64,000 nt of DNA from contig CANJKZ010000952.1 of NCBI GenBank assembly GCA_947471745.1, forward strand, positions 1,222,001-1,286,000, given 5' to 3'. Shown here piece by piece: positions 20,700 through 31,381 of this stretch (position 1 is its first letter; each line of letters begins with the position of its first letter). The notes under the pieces were generated by a model that saw only the letters and a list, made by a program, of their open reading frames with translations, was not told where the DNA came from and made no database searches. The position numbers were made by a program, and so were the translations under genes. The DNA comes from Closterium sp. Naga37s-1. Taxonomy: Eukaryota > Streptophyta > Zygnematophyceae > Desmidiales > Closteriaceae.

Positions 20700-21320
20700 T
20701 GTTGCTGCTTTGAAGGGCGAACTAATTCACCCTTTTGTTGCTTTTGCTGTCGTACATGTCCATACTTTGCTGTTCAGCTAATATAGTTGCACAGAGGTGC
20801 ATCTTGGACAGATTGCCTTGAATTCGAAGAAGTGAACGTGTCTGACACCACTGAGGACCGAGATCAACAATGATTACGGTCACGAACATGGCTTCAGAGA
20901 AGTTTCCTCCATTCCTCACGAAATGGCCACGAATTTCTCTGCATCTGTTGATGTATTGGAGCGCAGTTTCTCCTGGCTTCATTTGTACTGTCGTAAACTG
21001 TGCCATGAGGCTGCTCTGTGCCATTCTGTCTTTAGTTTGATAAAGCCGCTTCAAGTGTTGCCCTACCAGTCTGCTGAGTTTCCAAACTATCTGTAAGACC
21101 TAATGCTCTGCTGTTCTATTGGTGTCAGATTTAAAAAAAGGATGGTGAAGGCCATCATTGACTGAAAACTGAAGTTGCGACGTTCTTCTGGTGTGCCTTG
21201 CACTGGGAACTGAGCTTCTCCCGTAAAATACTCCCAACTCGGAGCCACTTCCAACATGAGCTCGAACTTGAACCTCTAGGCAAAGAAATCCTTGCCATCA
21301 AAGGGCCTTGAAGTCTGAAA
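20700..21320 (-). pseudogene. gag of family D
   Basis: Readable blocks are GKDFFA-stop-RFKFELMLEV, SWEYFTGEAQFPVQGTPEER, LYQTKDRMAQSSLMAQF, MKPGETALQYINRCREIRG and LRIQGNLSKMHL. The spacing and the MAQF...Y(I)NR core are typical of the gag polypeptide of plant Copia elements. At least one in-frame stop is present (in FFA-stop-RFK). Confidence 0.75.
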
Positions 21321-21383
21321 CTTCAGAATATCCAGCATCTGTGTTTGGTAACTCGTTGCGTCTCTAACTCCCACACCTCCATC

Positions 21384-23918
21384 CAGTTGTTATTGCTGCT
21401 CCTGTGCAGGAACACTGCACCGTGAGGTACGCCGCACATGAACGTCTATGGCCCTGCCTCATCCCTAGGCTATGCCGGGAGCGTTACTTCCTGATCGTTG
21501 TGGACGACTACCCCCGCTACACCACGATGTTTCCCTTGGAGCGAAAGGCCGACGTGCCTGACGCTCTCCTCCCCGTGTCTCACGACCACTGGTTTCGCCG
21601 ACCCTCCTCTGGACTGGGTCCACTAATGCTGCACCTGCGTTTCGAGTCTGGGGCTGCCTTGCTCACGTCTGCGACCCTCGCGCGGATAGGCTCTCAGTAC
21701 GCACTCTTCCTTGAATTAGTTGGTTCCCCCTTGAACGCTCGTGATTGGTTGTTCTACCACCCCTTGTCTCATCGTTTCCTCCACTCCCGTGATGTCAGTT
21801 TTGACGGGTCTGTCTGCTTCTACACTCGCTTCCCTCACCAAGGTACTCCGGTTCCCCTGCCTCCCCTGTTTCTCACTCCCACTCCCCCCCACCGGTATTA
21901 CTACTCCGCTTGCTCCCCTGCCCCCGCGTCCTGCTCTCTCTAGTGTGTCGCAAGTCACCCCCCTTCTCTTGGTTTGGCCTTTGGGGGAGTCTGCTGACGT
22001 GGGGGTGCACCTCCTGTGTCGGCCCCTTAGCCACCTCCCCCCAGTCCCCCGCCCTTGCCGCAGTCTCTGCCGTCACTGGCGTCGTCCTTGCAGTCACCGC
22101 AGCAGCCGATGTCGCCGCCGCAGCTGGTCGCTGTGGACTCTGGGGGTGCTCCCGCTGGGCGTGATGGTTTTGTGGGTGCTGCCGCAGTGGGTGCCGTCTC
22201 TGGAGGTGCTGGTTCCGGGGGTGCTGGTTCTGGGGTTGCTCGTTCTGGGGGTGCTGGCGCTAGGAGTGCTGGTGCTAGGGGTGCTACCGTGGGAAGTCCT
22301 GGTTCAAGGATTGCCGCGGGCGCGGGACGTCCGGCGCCGCAGCAGCCGCTGCAGTAGCCGCAGCAGCCGTCGTCGCAGCCTGTGTCCCCCGTATCGTCGC
22401 CCTTAGAACGTCTCCCCCCCCCCCCCCCCCCCCCCTCGCGCGCGGGTCCCTCGCGCACCGGTCCAAACGCCCCTTCGTGCCCGAATCGCCGGCCTTAGAA
22501 AGCCCCCCCGCGGGCCCCTCGCGTCCGCCGTCGACACGGCCCCCGCGGGCCCGTAACTCGCCCTTTGAACGCCCCCCTCCACTGCCTCCCTTTGCCCGCT
22601 ACCTTAGTCGTGCGCCAGCCCCCCGCCAGCAGCAGCACCACCAGCAACACCAGCAGCCGCAGCAGCAGTTGCGCCAGGTCGTACTTGGTCTTTCTTGCCC
22701 TTCCACAGACAGTGAGCCTCCCTCCTCCCTCCTACTGCCTCTCTCAAACGCGTCTCCGGCTTGTTTTCCTCCTCATTCTCCTCCGTCTCCTCCTCATCTT
22801 CCTGACCCATCTCTTGCCTCTGCTCCCTGGACCAGTCTTCGTGCTCGTCACTCGTCCCCTGTTCGTGGTTATCACTATATCGACCTCCGTTCTCACTCTC
22901 CTCGTGTTCCGCCTCCTTGTTTCCCCTCCTCCTTTCTTCCACTTCCTTCATGCGACCAGCCCTATAGTCTCTTGTGTCCTTTTCCCCTTCACATTCTGTC
23001 TCTGCTAGCTGAAGTTGCCTCCACCCGCCGCCTTGACTACGCCTCCCGGTTAGTGTCCGAGTCTGCCTGTCCTCAGTACGTCGGGGGTGCTTCCACCATT
23101 GGCTTAGACGGCCTTGAGGACAAGCAGTTCGAGCTGGAGTTCCTATCGGCCGCTGCTCCTCACCTCTGTGCCATGCTGCTCGTCCCTGAGGGCGACCCAA
23201 ACGCCTTTGACATCCCGACCCCTCGCACTTACACTGAGGCGGTCTCGGAGAGAGGGCATCTTAGTATATAGCAAGCATGGACGCAGAGATAGCATCTTGG
23301 AGGTCCACAGGTACCTACGTCGACGCAGTTCCCCTTCCCTAGGCGAACATAGTCGATGGCATGTGGATCTTCATGGTGAAGCGTCCACCTGGCTTGCTGC
23401 CTGTCTTCAAGGTGCGTTTCGAAGCAAGACGCTTTTGTCAGCAAGAGGGGATAGTTTTATTTCAGACTTTCTCGCCCACCCCGAAGATGGCCACTCTTTG
23501 GGTGTTGCTGCACATCGCAGCACAGTGTGACTATGAGCTGCACACTCTTGACTTCACTACTGACTTTCTTCAGGGCAGGTTGCATGAGCAGATCAGGCTG
23601 CGCTGCCCTTTTGCAGATCACCACAAATAGAGCAGCGCGCACCATCACTTTGACTCAGTCACACATGGTGCAGCAGATCTCGAGCGGTTCCGCTTTCATA
23701 TCTCCTCACTACAGCCCATCCCTTGACCATGGGCTCATGGCTCCTGTTCCTAACGAGCATGCTGAGCCTAGTGGTCAGTACGCAGAGCTGGTGGGGTGGA
23801 TCATGTACCTGATGACTTGCACTCGTCCAGACCTCGCGTTCCCTGTCAGCATCCTTGCTTTCTTTGCGGCGACAGGGAGACACCGACCTATACACTGGGC
23901 GGCCGCTAAGAGGGTACT
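21384..23918 (+). mobile_element. Ty1/Copia copy E (A lineage, multiply deleted)
   Basis: Begins abruptly inside integrase and ends in satellite inside RT. Segments: integrase pieces 21,404-21,900, spacer 22,140-22,300, a C-run at ~22,410-22,435, a Q-rich stretch 22,620-22,670, and RT 23,000-23,918. No LTR is present. It precedes the satellite that separates it from A3. Confidence 0.8.
21384..23918 (+). pseudogene. pol fragments of copy E lacking both catalytic cores
   Basis: Integrase starts with NVYGPA and RYFLIVVDDYPRYTTMFPL, then jumps after VPDALLP to sequence from beyond the catalytic D and E. RT reads WIFMVKRPPGLLPVFK, LFQTFSPTPKMATLWVLLH and [20 protein letters not shown]. At ~23,612 it jumps directly to [20 protein letters not shown], so the YVDD box is deleted. 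It ends at HWAAAKR in satellite. Confidence 0.8.
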
Positions 23919-25167
23919 ACTAAATATATGTGCGTTACCTAACATCATATTTTGTACTAAGTGTACGTGCATTTCACAACCTTACGTCTCGTACTAAGTG
24001 TAAGTGCGTTATTTAACCTTATGTTTCATACTATTCGTAAGTGCGTCAATTAAACATTATGTTTGGTATAGAGTGTAAGTAACTTATTTAACATTTTTTT
24101 TTGTATAAATCGTAAATGGTTCAATTAACGTTATGTTTTTTCTATATGTAAATGCGTTACTTAACCTTACGTCCGATACTAGGTGTATGTGCGTTACGTA
24201 ATCTTATGTTTGGTACTAAGTGTAGGTTCGTTACTTAATATTTTGTTTCGTACTAAGCGCAATTGCGTTCGTTTCGTACTAAGGGTAGGTGCATTGCTTA
24301 ACCATATAATTCATACTAAGTGTAGGAGGTTTACTTACCTTATGTTTGATAGTAATTGAAACTCCGCTACGTAAGCTGATATTTGGTACTAATTGTAAGT
24401 GTAATATTTTTCCTTATTTGGTTGCTGCCCTGGGTGCTGAGCCTACTGAGGTAGACTAGGAGCGCTTTGACAGGACCCGAACAGCACGGTTGGTTAGGCA
24501 GTCTCGTGACGCATTGCACTCGGCAGTCTCCTCCCAGAGTCTGAGGAGGCTCACTTCACCAAGGTTCAAGCTGCCAAGGACTTGATTGCTATGATTAAGA
24601 CTCGTTATTCCACTCCCTCCTCCGCCTCTCTTGGTCGCCTCCTCATGCCCTTTCTATTTCTCGACCTAGGAGCGTTTGACCGCACTGCTGACCTTATCAC
24701 CCACCTGCTCTTGCTAGTCGTCAGCTACCGTGCTGCGTGTACTGAGGCTGAGCTTGCACTGCTCCCCCCGCCCATGGCGATCACTATTCACTTCATTGTA
24801 ACTAGCCCCCCTGACCGCCTTGCACCTGTCCATGACGCGCTTCTTCGGAACTACCCTAGTGCGCTCACTATCGATGTCCTTGAGATAGCTCTCAAGGACA
24901 TCGAGAGCAACATCCGCTCCGTTGCCTCCGCTTCTGGCGCCGTAGTTCCCCTGCTCTTCCACGGGTGCATTGTCCCACAGCTTCCCACCTTCATTGCTTC
25001 TCTTGCCTCTACTGCGTCTCCTGCTTCTGACGAGACTGCAGCCGTGTCCACCACGAGTGGGCGGCCCCGAGGCAGGGGAGAAAAGAGAGGGGGGAAGGGT
25101 GGTGGCGCTGGTGGTGGTAGCGGGGGTGGTGGAGGTACTTGTGCCACTAGTGCGTCTGGTGGAGGCG
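23735..25167 (+). repeat. Duplicated block, copy 2 (likely source)
   Basis: Counterpart of 13,344-14,776, 10,391 bp away. Here both flanks continue logically: RT of copy E on the left, gag of A3 on the right. This suggests that this is the donor. Confidence 0.95.
23919..24421. repeat. AT-rich ~37-bp satellite, copy 2
   Basis: About 14 degenerate units identical in order to 13,528-14,030. It separates the broken RT of copy E from the gag region of A3. Confidence 0.9.
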
Positions 25168-26000
25168 GCACTGGAGGCGGTCCTGGGCCTGCGGGCCCGA
25201 CGGGAGGGGGTGCTGGTGCAGCTGCGTGGTACACGGCACAACGGCGACAGCAGTCCCAGCAGCAGCAGCCACAGCAGGGACAGCTGCAGCAGCAGGGGCA
25301 GCCGTAGCAGCAGGATCAGCGGCAGGTCCAGCAGCAGCCTCAGCAGTGGGACCTGGTGGACCATGGAGCGCTGGACGTGCTGGTGGTCCGCCCAGCTCCG
25401 CGTCGAGTGGTGTCACTCTGCCTCCCTGCCCGTACGTGGTTCAAACGGGCGCTCGTGAGGGTCACTGCTATGGCCGTTTCCACACTCCGGGTCAGTGCTT
25501 TGCGCAGATCACGGACCGCGTCCGCGCACAGTACGGCCTTGGCCCCGCTCCGGACTGGGCCCCGCTTTCTCGCTCTCGTAGACCTGCTTTGTGGGACATG
25601 TCTGAGATAGAGCTAGTTGACTATAGTGCTGTGATGTATGCCGATGTTGACTATAGTGCTGCTTGATCTGATTGCTCGTGTGTTCGTAGCCTAGGATCCT
25701 TGCCTCTTGCTAGTGTAGGTGCTTGTGCTTCCAGTCTAGGTGCTTGTGTAGCTACTAGCCTAGGTGCACCTTAGCTGGCACATCTCAGTCCTTCTTTCGC
25801 GACCACTCGACTCTCACACCGCTTTCTGCTCCAGTTCTGGTTGCACTGGCTGATCCTACTTCAGGTCCAGCAGTTGCACGCAGCTCTACCACCCTCGTGT
25901 GCCCGGATGCCCCCTCTGGTGTCCTCACTAGTCTCCACATCCTCTCGTTCTCGAGGAACTTGGTGGGTGTTGGAAACCTTTAGGACCGCCACGTCGGCGT
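24582..26000 (+). pseudogene. gag-protease of A3
   Basis: Gag blocks are the same as in 14,191-14,770 (IKTRYSTPSSASLGRLL, SYRAACTEAELALL), then a Gly-rich tail and a Gln-rich segment. A Cys-rich segment near 25,430 (CYGRFHTPGQCF) stands where the zinc knuckle is expected. The protease region keeps flanking blocks (SFFRDHSTLTPL, SSTTLVCPDAPSGVLTSL), but the catalytic D-S-G has been replaced by stop-containing sequence near 25,770. Confidence 0.75.
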
Positions 26001-26099
26001 CTGGTTTCCTTGGTCTGGGCGTGTTGGGACCTGCGTGGACAGTGACACCTATGCTCCCCTGTCCGAGTTTCGTCAGGAGAGGGGCTTCGGTCTCTTCAC

Positions 26100-27060
26100 A
26101 CTGAACACTGACTCTCCCCAAGTAGCTCCGTCTGACTCTCACACACCTGACAGTCCTGTGGCACCACCGCCTTGGTCATCTGTCCCTCCCACGCCTCCGC
26201 AACATGGTTAGCCAGCGTCTTGTCTCAAGTCTCCCGCACGTGTTTGAGTCACTTCCTCGTTCACATGCACCGCTGTGCACTCCTTGCGTCAAGGGTCAGC
26301 TGCGCACCACTCCTCACTCCTCCTCCCTTCGTCCGGCCACCGCACCCTTCCAGACTCTCCACTTGGACGTCTGGGGCCCCGCCCCTCACCCTGGGCCCAA
26401 GAGAGAGAGCTACTTTTTTATGGTCGTTGAAGACTCTCCACTTGGACGTCTGGGGCCCCGTTACACAACGTTGTTCCCGTTGGCGAAGAAGTCCAGCGTG
26501 ACTTCTACGCTGATCAGGTGGTTACTGGCCACTGAGGCCACTCGTGGTAGTCGTGTCGTTTGTCTTCACCCTGATCGTGGGGGTGCGTTTCGCTCCGGCA
26601 TTCTTTGCGGATCCTGAAGCGAGAAGGGCATCACCCAGTCCTGGACGCTTCCGGAGTCCCCACAGCAGAATGGGATTGCTGAGCGCTGCATCGGCTTGGT
26701 CATGGAGATCGCCCGCACCTCCATGATCCATGCACGTGCGCCCCATTTTCTATGGCCCTATGCGGTTCGCTACGCCGCCCACCAGCTGAACCTCTAGCCT
26801 CATGTCTCACGGCCAGAGGCTTCACCGACCAGTCCTTGGACCGGGTCCCCTGGTGTTGCGTCGGAGTTTCGTGTCTGGGTCTGCCTTGCGCTTGTCCGCG
26901 ACACCTCTGCGGACAAGCTCTTGGCTCGTGCCCTCCCATGTGTCTTCCTTGGTTTTTCGGTGGACGCCCCTACTTCACGTTTTACCACCCGCCCCTCCAC
27001 CGGTTTCTCGACTCCCGTGACGTCACCTTTGACGAGTCTGTGTCCTACTACGCCCGCTAC
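26100..27060 (+). pseudogene. Integrase of A3
   Basis: Readable motifs are WHHRLGHLSLPRLRNMV, LDVWGPAPHPGPK, YTTLFPLAKKS, the second catalytic Asp region (LHPDRGGAF, with H-P-D instead of H-S-D), QQNGIAERCIGLVMEI and FDESVSYYARYPCRG. The frame changes at ~26,440, ~26,600 and ~26,800. A 28-bp piece including the first catalytic Asp region is present twice (from ~26,353 and ~26,432). Confidence 0.8.
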
Positions 27061-27239
27061 CCCTGTCGAGGTCTCCCGGTTCCCCCCCCTCCCCTTTTCC
27101 TCACCACCGCTCCTCCTCCTGCTCCCGCTCCTCGGGTACACCCTCCCCTCTGTCGAACGTCAGGTACCACCCCCTTCCCCACAGTCGTCCACGAACTCAC
27201 CGCATCAGCCGTCGACACTACGGCGACAGGTTCCAGTGG

Positions 27240-27727
27240 ACTCTAGGGGTGTTGGTGTTGGAGGCACGGGCGCTGGAGCTGCTAGTCCTGGGGGTCCTTG
27301 TGCTGAGGGTTCTGGCACTGGAGGTGCTAGTCCTGGGGGTGTTGGTGATGAGGGTGCTGGTACTGGAGGTGCTAGTTCAGAGGGTGCTGGAGTTGGAGGT
27401 ACTGGCACTGGAGGTTCTGGTTCTTGGGGTGCTGGAGCTGGAGGTCCTGGCACTGGAGGTGCTGGAGCTGGAGGTCCAAACACTGGAGGTGCTAGTTCTG
27501 GGGGTGCTGGAGCTGGAGGTGCTGACACTGGAGGTGCTAGTTCTGGGGGTGCTGGGGCTGGAGGTGCTTGTTTCTGAGGTGACTGGGACTCGAGGCACTG
27601 CTTCTGCGGTGCCTACCCCACCTCCCCACCGCTACGGCACGTGTATTCAGACTCTTCGTCAGCTGGCGCGTGAGGAGCAGGAGAGGTTGGAGCAGGAGAG
27701 TCTGGAGCTGGAGCAGCAGGAGCTGCA

Positions 27728-27787
<60 letters not shown>
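27240..27787 (+). repeat. Gly/Ala spacer and CAG tract of A3
   Basis: 27,240-27,580 holds ggtgctggagctggaggt-type repeats giving GGAGAGG, GGASSGG and similar. 27,718-27,787 is a long CAG-rich run, nearly pure, encoding Gln, immediately before the RT-side motif [15 protein letters not shown]. Confidence 0.85.
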
Positions 27788-27789
<2 letters not shown>

Positions 27790-28249
27790 GGCAGCCGCCA
27801 GCTTTGCCGCAGTTGTTCCCTCCTGTGAGTGGCCTCCAGGCCCTTGGTCTACCTTCCTCCTCTCCGGACCACTCACCGCCTCCTACTGCTCACGGTCTTC
27901 CTCCTCCGGACTCGTCCCCAGCTGTTTTCTCTCCTCCGATCACAGTCGTCTCCTCCTGTTGTTCCGCACGATTGGACTATTCACTGTCGCCCGCGGGTTC
28001 GTCCCTCGTCTCCTTCTGACAACCTTCGCACTGTCTTGTTTCGTTCTAGTCCTCGTCGTTCTCCGCCTAAGTCTGTTCTCCCGTCACCTCCTGAGTCGTC
28101 TCTTACAGCCTCCTCTCACCCTATCACTGGCTAATACCGCGCTACTTCTCCCGTTGTCTCCCATGTTCTCGCTTCTCTTGTGATTATCCCTCATTCCTCT
28201 CGGTCGACTGTCTCGGCTCTTGTTGCTGCTGTCGGCGACTTGCCGCCAC

Positions 28250-29925
28250 TCGCCGCCTTGACTACGCCGCCCGCGTGGTGGCTGCTCCCCAAACCCGTCC
28301 TCTGTCCGCCGGGGGTGAGTCTGTCGTTGGCTGTGACGTCGTAGAGGACAGTCAGTTTGAGCTGGAGTTCTTGGCAGCCGCTTCTCCCCACCTCTGAGCC
28401 ATGCTGCTAGCCCCTAAGGGAGACCCCGACGCCCTAGACATACCAACTCCTCGCACGTACCGTGAGGCAGTGTTAAGGTAGTGGGCCTCTCAGTGGATAG
28501 CGGCCATGGACTCAGAGATGGCGTCTTGGAGATCCACATGCACTTACGTCGACGCAGTTCCCCCGCCTGGGGTGAACGTAGTCGATGGCACGTGGATCTA
28601 CACGGTGAAGCGGCCGCCGGGATCACCGCATGTCTTCAAGGCGCGCTACGTGGCTAGGGGCTTCAGTCAACGTGAAGGAGTTAGACCTTCGCCCCGACCC
28701 CGAAGATGACTACTCTTCAGGTGTTACTTCACGTTGCAGCACAGCGAGACTACGAGCTGAACTCCCTCGACTTCTCCACTGCCTTTCTCCAGGGCCTCCT
28801 ACACGAGGAGATCTGGCTGCGCCGTCCTCCTGGCTTCACGGGCACTTTCCTGCCTGAAACCCAGTGGAACCTGAGGCGACCAATCTACGGTCTCCGCTAG
28901 GTGCCCCGTGAGTGGCACGACACGCTACACATCACTCTTGCTGAACTCGGGTTCCGTCCTTTGACCACCGACCCGTCGCTGTTTGTTTGCACTGGTTCCA
29001 CTCCGTTCTTCGTTCTTGTCTACGTCGACGACCTGGTCTTCGCTACACCAGACAGGGTCGCGCTGGCTAAGGTTAAATCCGAGCTGCAGAAGAGACACAC
29101 GTGCACTGACCTGGGTGAGCTGCGCTGCTACCTTGGCTTGCATATCACCAGGGACAAAGACGCTCGCACCATTACTCTCTCTTAGTCACACATGGTGCAG
29201 CAGGTCCTTCTGCGGTTCGGGTTTCAGTTCTCCACCACACAACCCACTCCTCTTGCCGTCGATTAAGACTCACCGACCCTTTTCCCAACAAGCCCTTTGA
29301 GTCCAGTGGTCCCTACGCAGAGCTTGTGGGCTGCCTCATGTACCTGATGACTTGTACACGTCCGAACCTTGCTTCCACCCTCTTCGTCCTATTCACTGGA
29401 CGGCTGCTGTAAGGGTGGCGAAGTACCTGGCGAATACATAAGGCATGGGGCTTGTGCTTGGAGGGAGAGAGCCAGTAGTGCTGACCGGTCACTGCGACTC
29501 TTCCTACGCCCACAACGTGCAGAATCAGTGGTCTACTCGGGGTTACTAATTCAGCTGAGCGCTGGAGTTGTGTCATGGAGGTCTACACAGTCGTCGTCTG
29601 TGGCACAGTCTAGCACAGAGCCCACACCAAGGTCGCTGCAACTCTCGCAGGAGCTACGCTCGTTGACCTTCTTGCTCACCGACCTTGGTGAGCGGCCTCG
29701 CTCTGCACCGACCTTGTACGCAGACAACAAGGCCATGATCCTTCTGTGTCTAGAGCCTCGACTGGAGAGCAAAGTGAAGCACATCAACGTGAGGTACTTT
29801 CTCCTGCGAGAGTTGCAGCGATGCGGCCACGCACGCTTGGAATTCGTGGCCTCAACGGCCAACAATGCGTCTATCTTCACCAAGGCCCTCCCGCATGGTG
29901 ACCACCACATGTTCGTCTGCACCTA
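28250..29925 (+). pseudogene. RT-RNase H of A3
   Basis: RT keeps [38 protein letters not shown], the catalytic YVDD at 29,021-29,032, and LQKRHTCTDLGELRCYLGL. RNase H keeps [37 protein letters not shown] and FTKALPHGDHH. At least six stops or frameshifts are present, including one in YGLR-stop and one after ITLS. Confidence 0.85.
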
Positions 29926-30167
29926 GGCCTTGTTGACGCAGGCCCTCAGTTGCTGTAGTCTTGCCTCTTGTTTCTTGCTCTGTTTGTCCTTGCATTTATA
30001 TATACTTGTGAACTCTTAAACTGGCCTTGTGGTCGCTTGTTTGTGCTTAGACTGTGTGGTGACTTTGTGATCCACCCTGAGCTTTGACTTGTTGCTTCTC
30101 TTGACTGGTCTTGTGACCATTTGTGTTTCTTGCTCCTTCTTGTTGTGCCGCACTCAGCCTATGGGGG

Positions 30168-30274
30168 TGTGTCAAACTACAAATATGCATGCTAGTCTAT
30201 AGTGGGGCACACAGTAAGGGGTATAACACATTTAGTGTTTGTACTTGTATCACCCATTTTCCTTTTCTGATACA
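30168..30274 (+). repeat. 3' LTR of A3
   Basis: CTATGGGGG (polypurine tract) at 30,159-30,167 is followed by TGTGTCAAACTAC..., ending at CTGATACA. About 107 bp long, so shorter than the 130-140 bp of sister copies. Confidence 0.75.
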
Positions 30275-30297
30275 AATGACTCATTTTTTTTTTTCCT

Positions 30298-30970
30298 AGC
30301 TAGCCATGTACTCTGAGGGGTACATTCCCTTATTTAAGTGTTTTCCAGGCATCGCTACAATTGCAGTGACTATTGCAATCCTTTTAGGGTTACCGCGTTG
30401 CAGTGCGTAACCTCTGAGGACAGTTGCGGGATGGTCAACACTCGTGACCATTGACTGTTGGCCTTCGCTGCGTGCTCTATACAAGCTGACGCGATACTTG
30501 TACAGACGCAGTTTCGTTAAGAACAAATGCGCTAAGATGAAACCTCAGGGAGTGCCTAAATAACCAACACTTATCTCCCCTTCATTCCAACACTCCCCTT
30601 CATTCCAACGTTATGAACACATGCGCTAAGATGAAACCTTAGGGAGATGCGCGATACTTATTCCAACACTCCCCTTCATTCCTGAAGGTGAGCCGCGTGG
30701 GATTTCTTGACGAGATCCGCACAATGCTGAAACTTTTGACATGGCAGTTTCTTCATCAGGAAAGTCGTTGCCATGTCACCGGTCGTTTCCCTTGTCGATC
30801 TCGTCCTTGACGAAGAAGTAACGGAGTGGGATGTGCTTCGTGTGATTCACAAAGCCAGGTTTGTTCGCGATCTTTATCGCGCTCTGATTGTCGCAGAGTA
30901 ACGTGAATGACCCATTCATCGTGAGTTTCGCTCCCATTCTTCGTAGTGTATTGACTCGGTTCAAATCGCA
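30298..30970 (-). mobile_element. Ty1/Copia family F, RNase H end and 3' LTR
   Basis: 30,970-30,776 (-) encodes the RNase H end motif FTLLCDNQSAIKIANKPGF, then NHTKHIPLRYFFVKDEI, with the D-N-Q-S-A-I and R/H-T-K-H-I blocks of plant Copia. Downstream, GAATGAAGGGGAG (polypurine tract) is followed at 30,668 by an LTR start TGTTGGAATAAG. The LTR runs to about 30,298. Its lower part carries the frame at 30,296-30,526, which is not considered coding. This family differs from A and B. Confidence 0.7.
30511..30668 (-). repeat. Internal direct repeats at the start of the F LTR
   Basis: The motif gcgctaagatgaaacct occurs at ~30,529 and ~30,628, and the tract GAATGAAGGGGAG recurs three times (minus strand). 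Thus the polypurine tract plus LTR start has been locally duplicated. Confidence 0.6.
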
Positions 30971-31029
30971 AGGACGAGATGTACACTTAGGTGTTAAAAA
31001 AACTAGACTTCAATCATGTCATTATACTA

Positions 31030-31085
31030 ACCCCGGAGCTTATACAAATCCTAGATTATAAGCGCACCCCCTATAATAACCCAGT
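31030..31085. repeat. Dispersed motif with 'tataagcgc' (MITE-like scrap 1)
   Basis: Contains ccccggagcttata and gattataagcgcaccccct. The latter is shared with 59,490-59,612. Conserved palindromic 'tataagcgc' ends suggest a terminal-inverted-repeat DNA transposon relic, but no transposase is present. Confidence 0.45.
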
Positions 31086-31106
31086 TATATCCGGAGGGAG
31101 ACGGTA

Positions 31107-31381
31107 TGTTATGAGTTGTACTAATAGAGAGCGTGGAATTATACTATAAAGAGAACGTGATTACGGAAGCTGAGAATACAATGAAAGTGCGAGCAATTAT
31201 AGGGAGAAACCGTGCTAGGCGAGGACCTCGGGACGTGCGAGGATTGGGAGTGTCGCAATTGGTGCGGGGCGTCTCGGAAAAGGTTCGAGCCAAAATTGTA
31301 GGCCGAACCCAACTGACGCAATGGCTTTGGGGTGTCCTCGCTAGGAGCAGAGTACAGTAATGAATTTCCACATTCATTACA
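31107..31381 (-). repeat. Putative solo or 3' LTR (275 bp)
   Basis: On the minus strand it starts TGTAATGA and ends TCATAACA, which are inverted except for one base, as LTR ends usually are. Directly upstream (31,382-31,391) is GGTGGGAGAG, a plausible polypurine tract. No second copy and no pol domain lie in the window, so the family is unknown. Confidence 0.45.

Larger units (their letters stand above)
18651..21378 (-). mobile_element. Ty1/Copia family D, degenerate 5' half
   Basis: A different Copia family from A and B: lower GC and a gag of the classic plant Copia (UBN2-like) type. Order on the minus strand is gag (~21,320-20,700), protease-side region (~20,282-19,773), then integrase pieces (~19,340-18,841). 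RT and RNase H are missing, cut at the junction with A2 near 18,651. Numerous stops and frame changes indicate an old copy. Confidence 0.7.
24422..30274 (+). mobile_element. Ty1/Copia element A3 (5' LTR lost, 3' LTR present)
   Basis: Domain order: gag (24,450-25,320), degenerate zinc knuckle and protease (25,400-26,000), GAG-pre-integrase and integrase (26,100-27,060), Gly/Ala spacer (27,240-27,580), CAG tract (27,718-27,787), RT (28,250-29,190), RNase H (29,200-29,925), CTATGGGGG tract and 3' LTR (30,168-30,274). Many stops throughout, so this is an older copy than A7 or A9. Confidence 0.9.
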
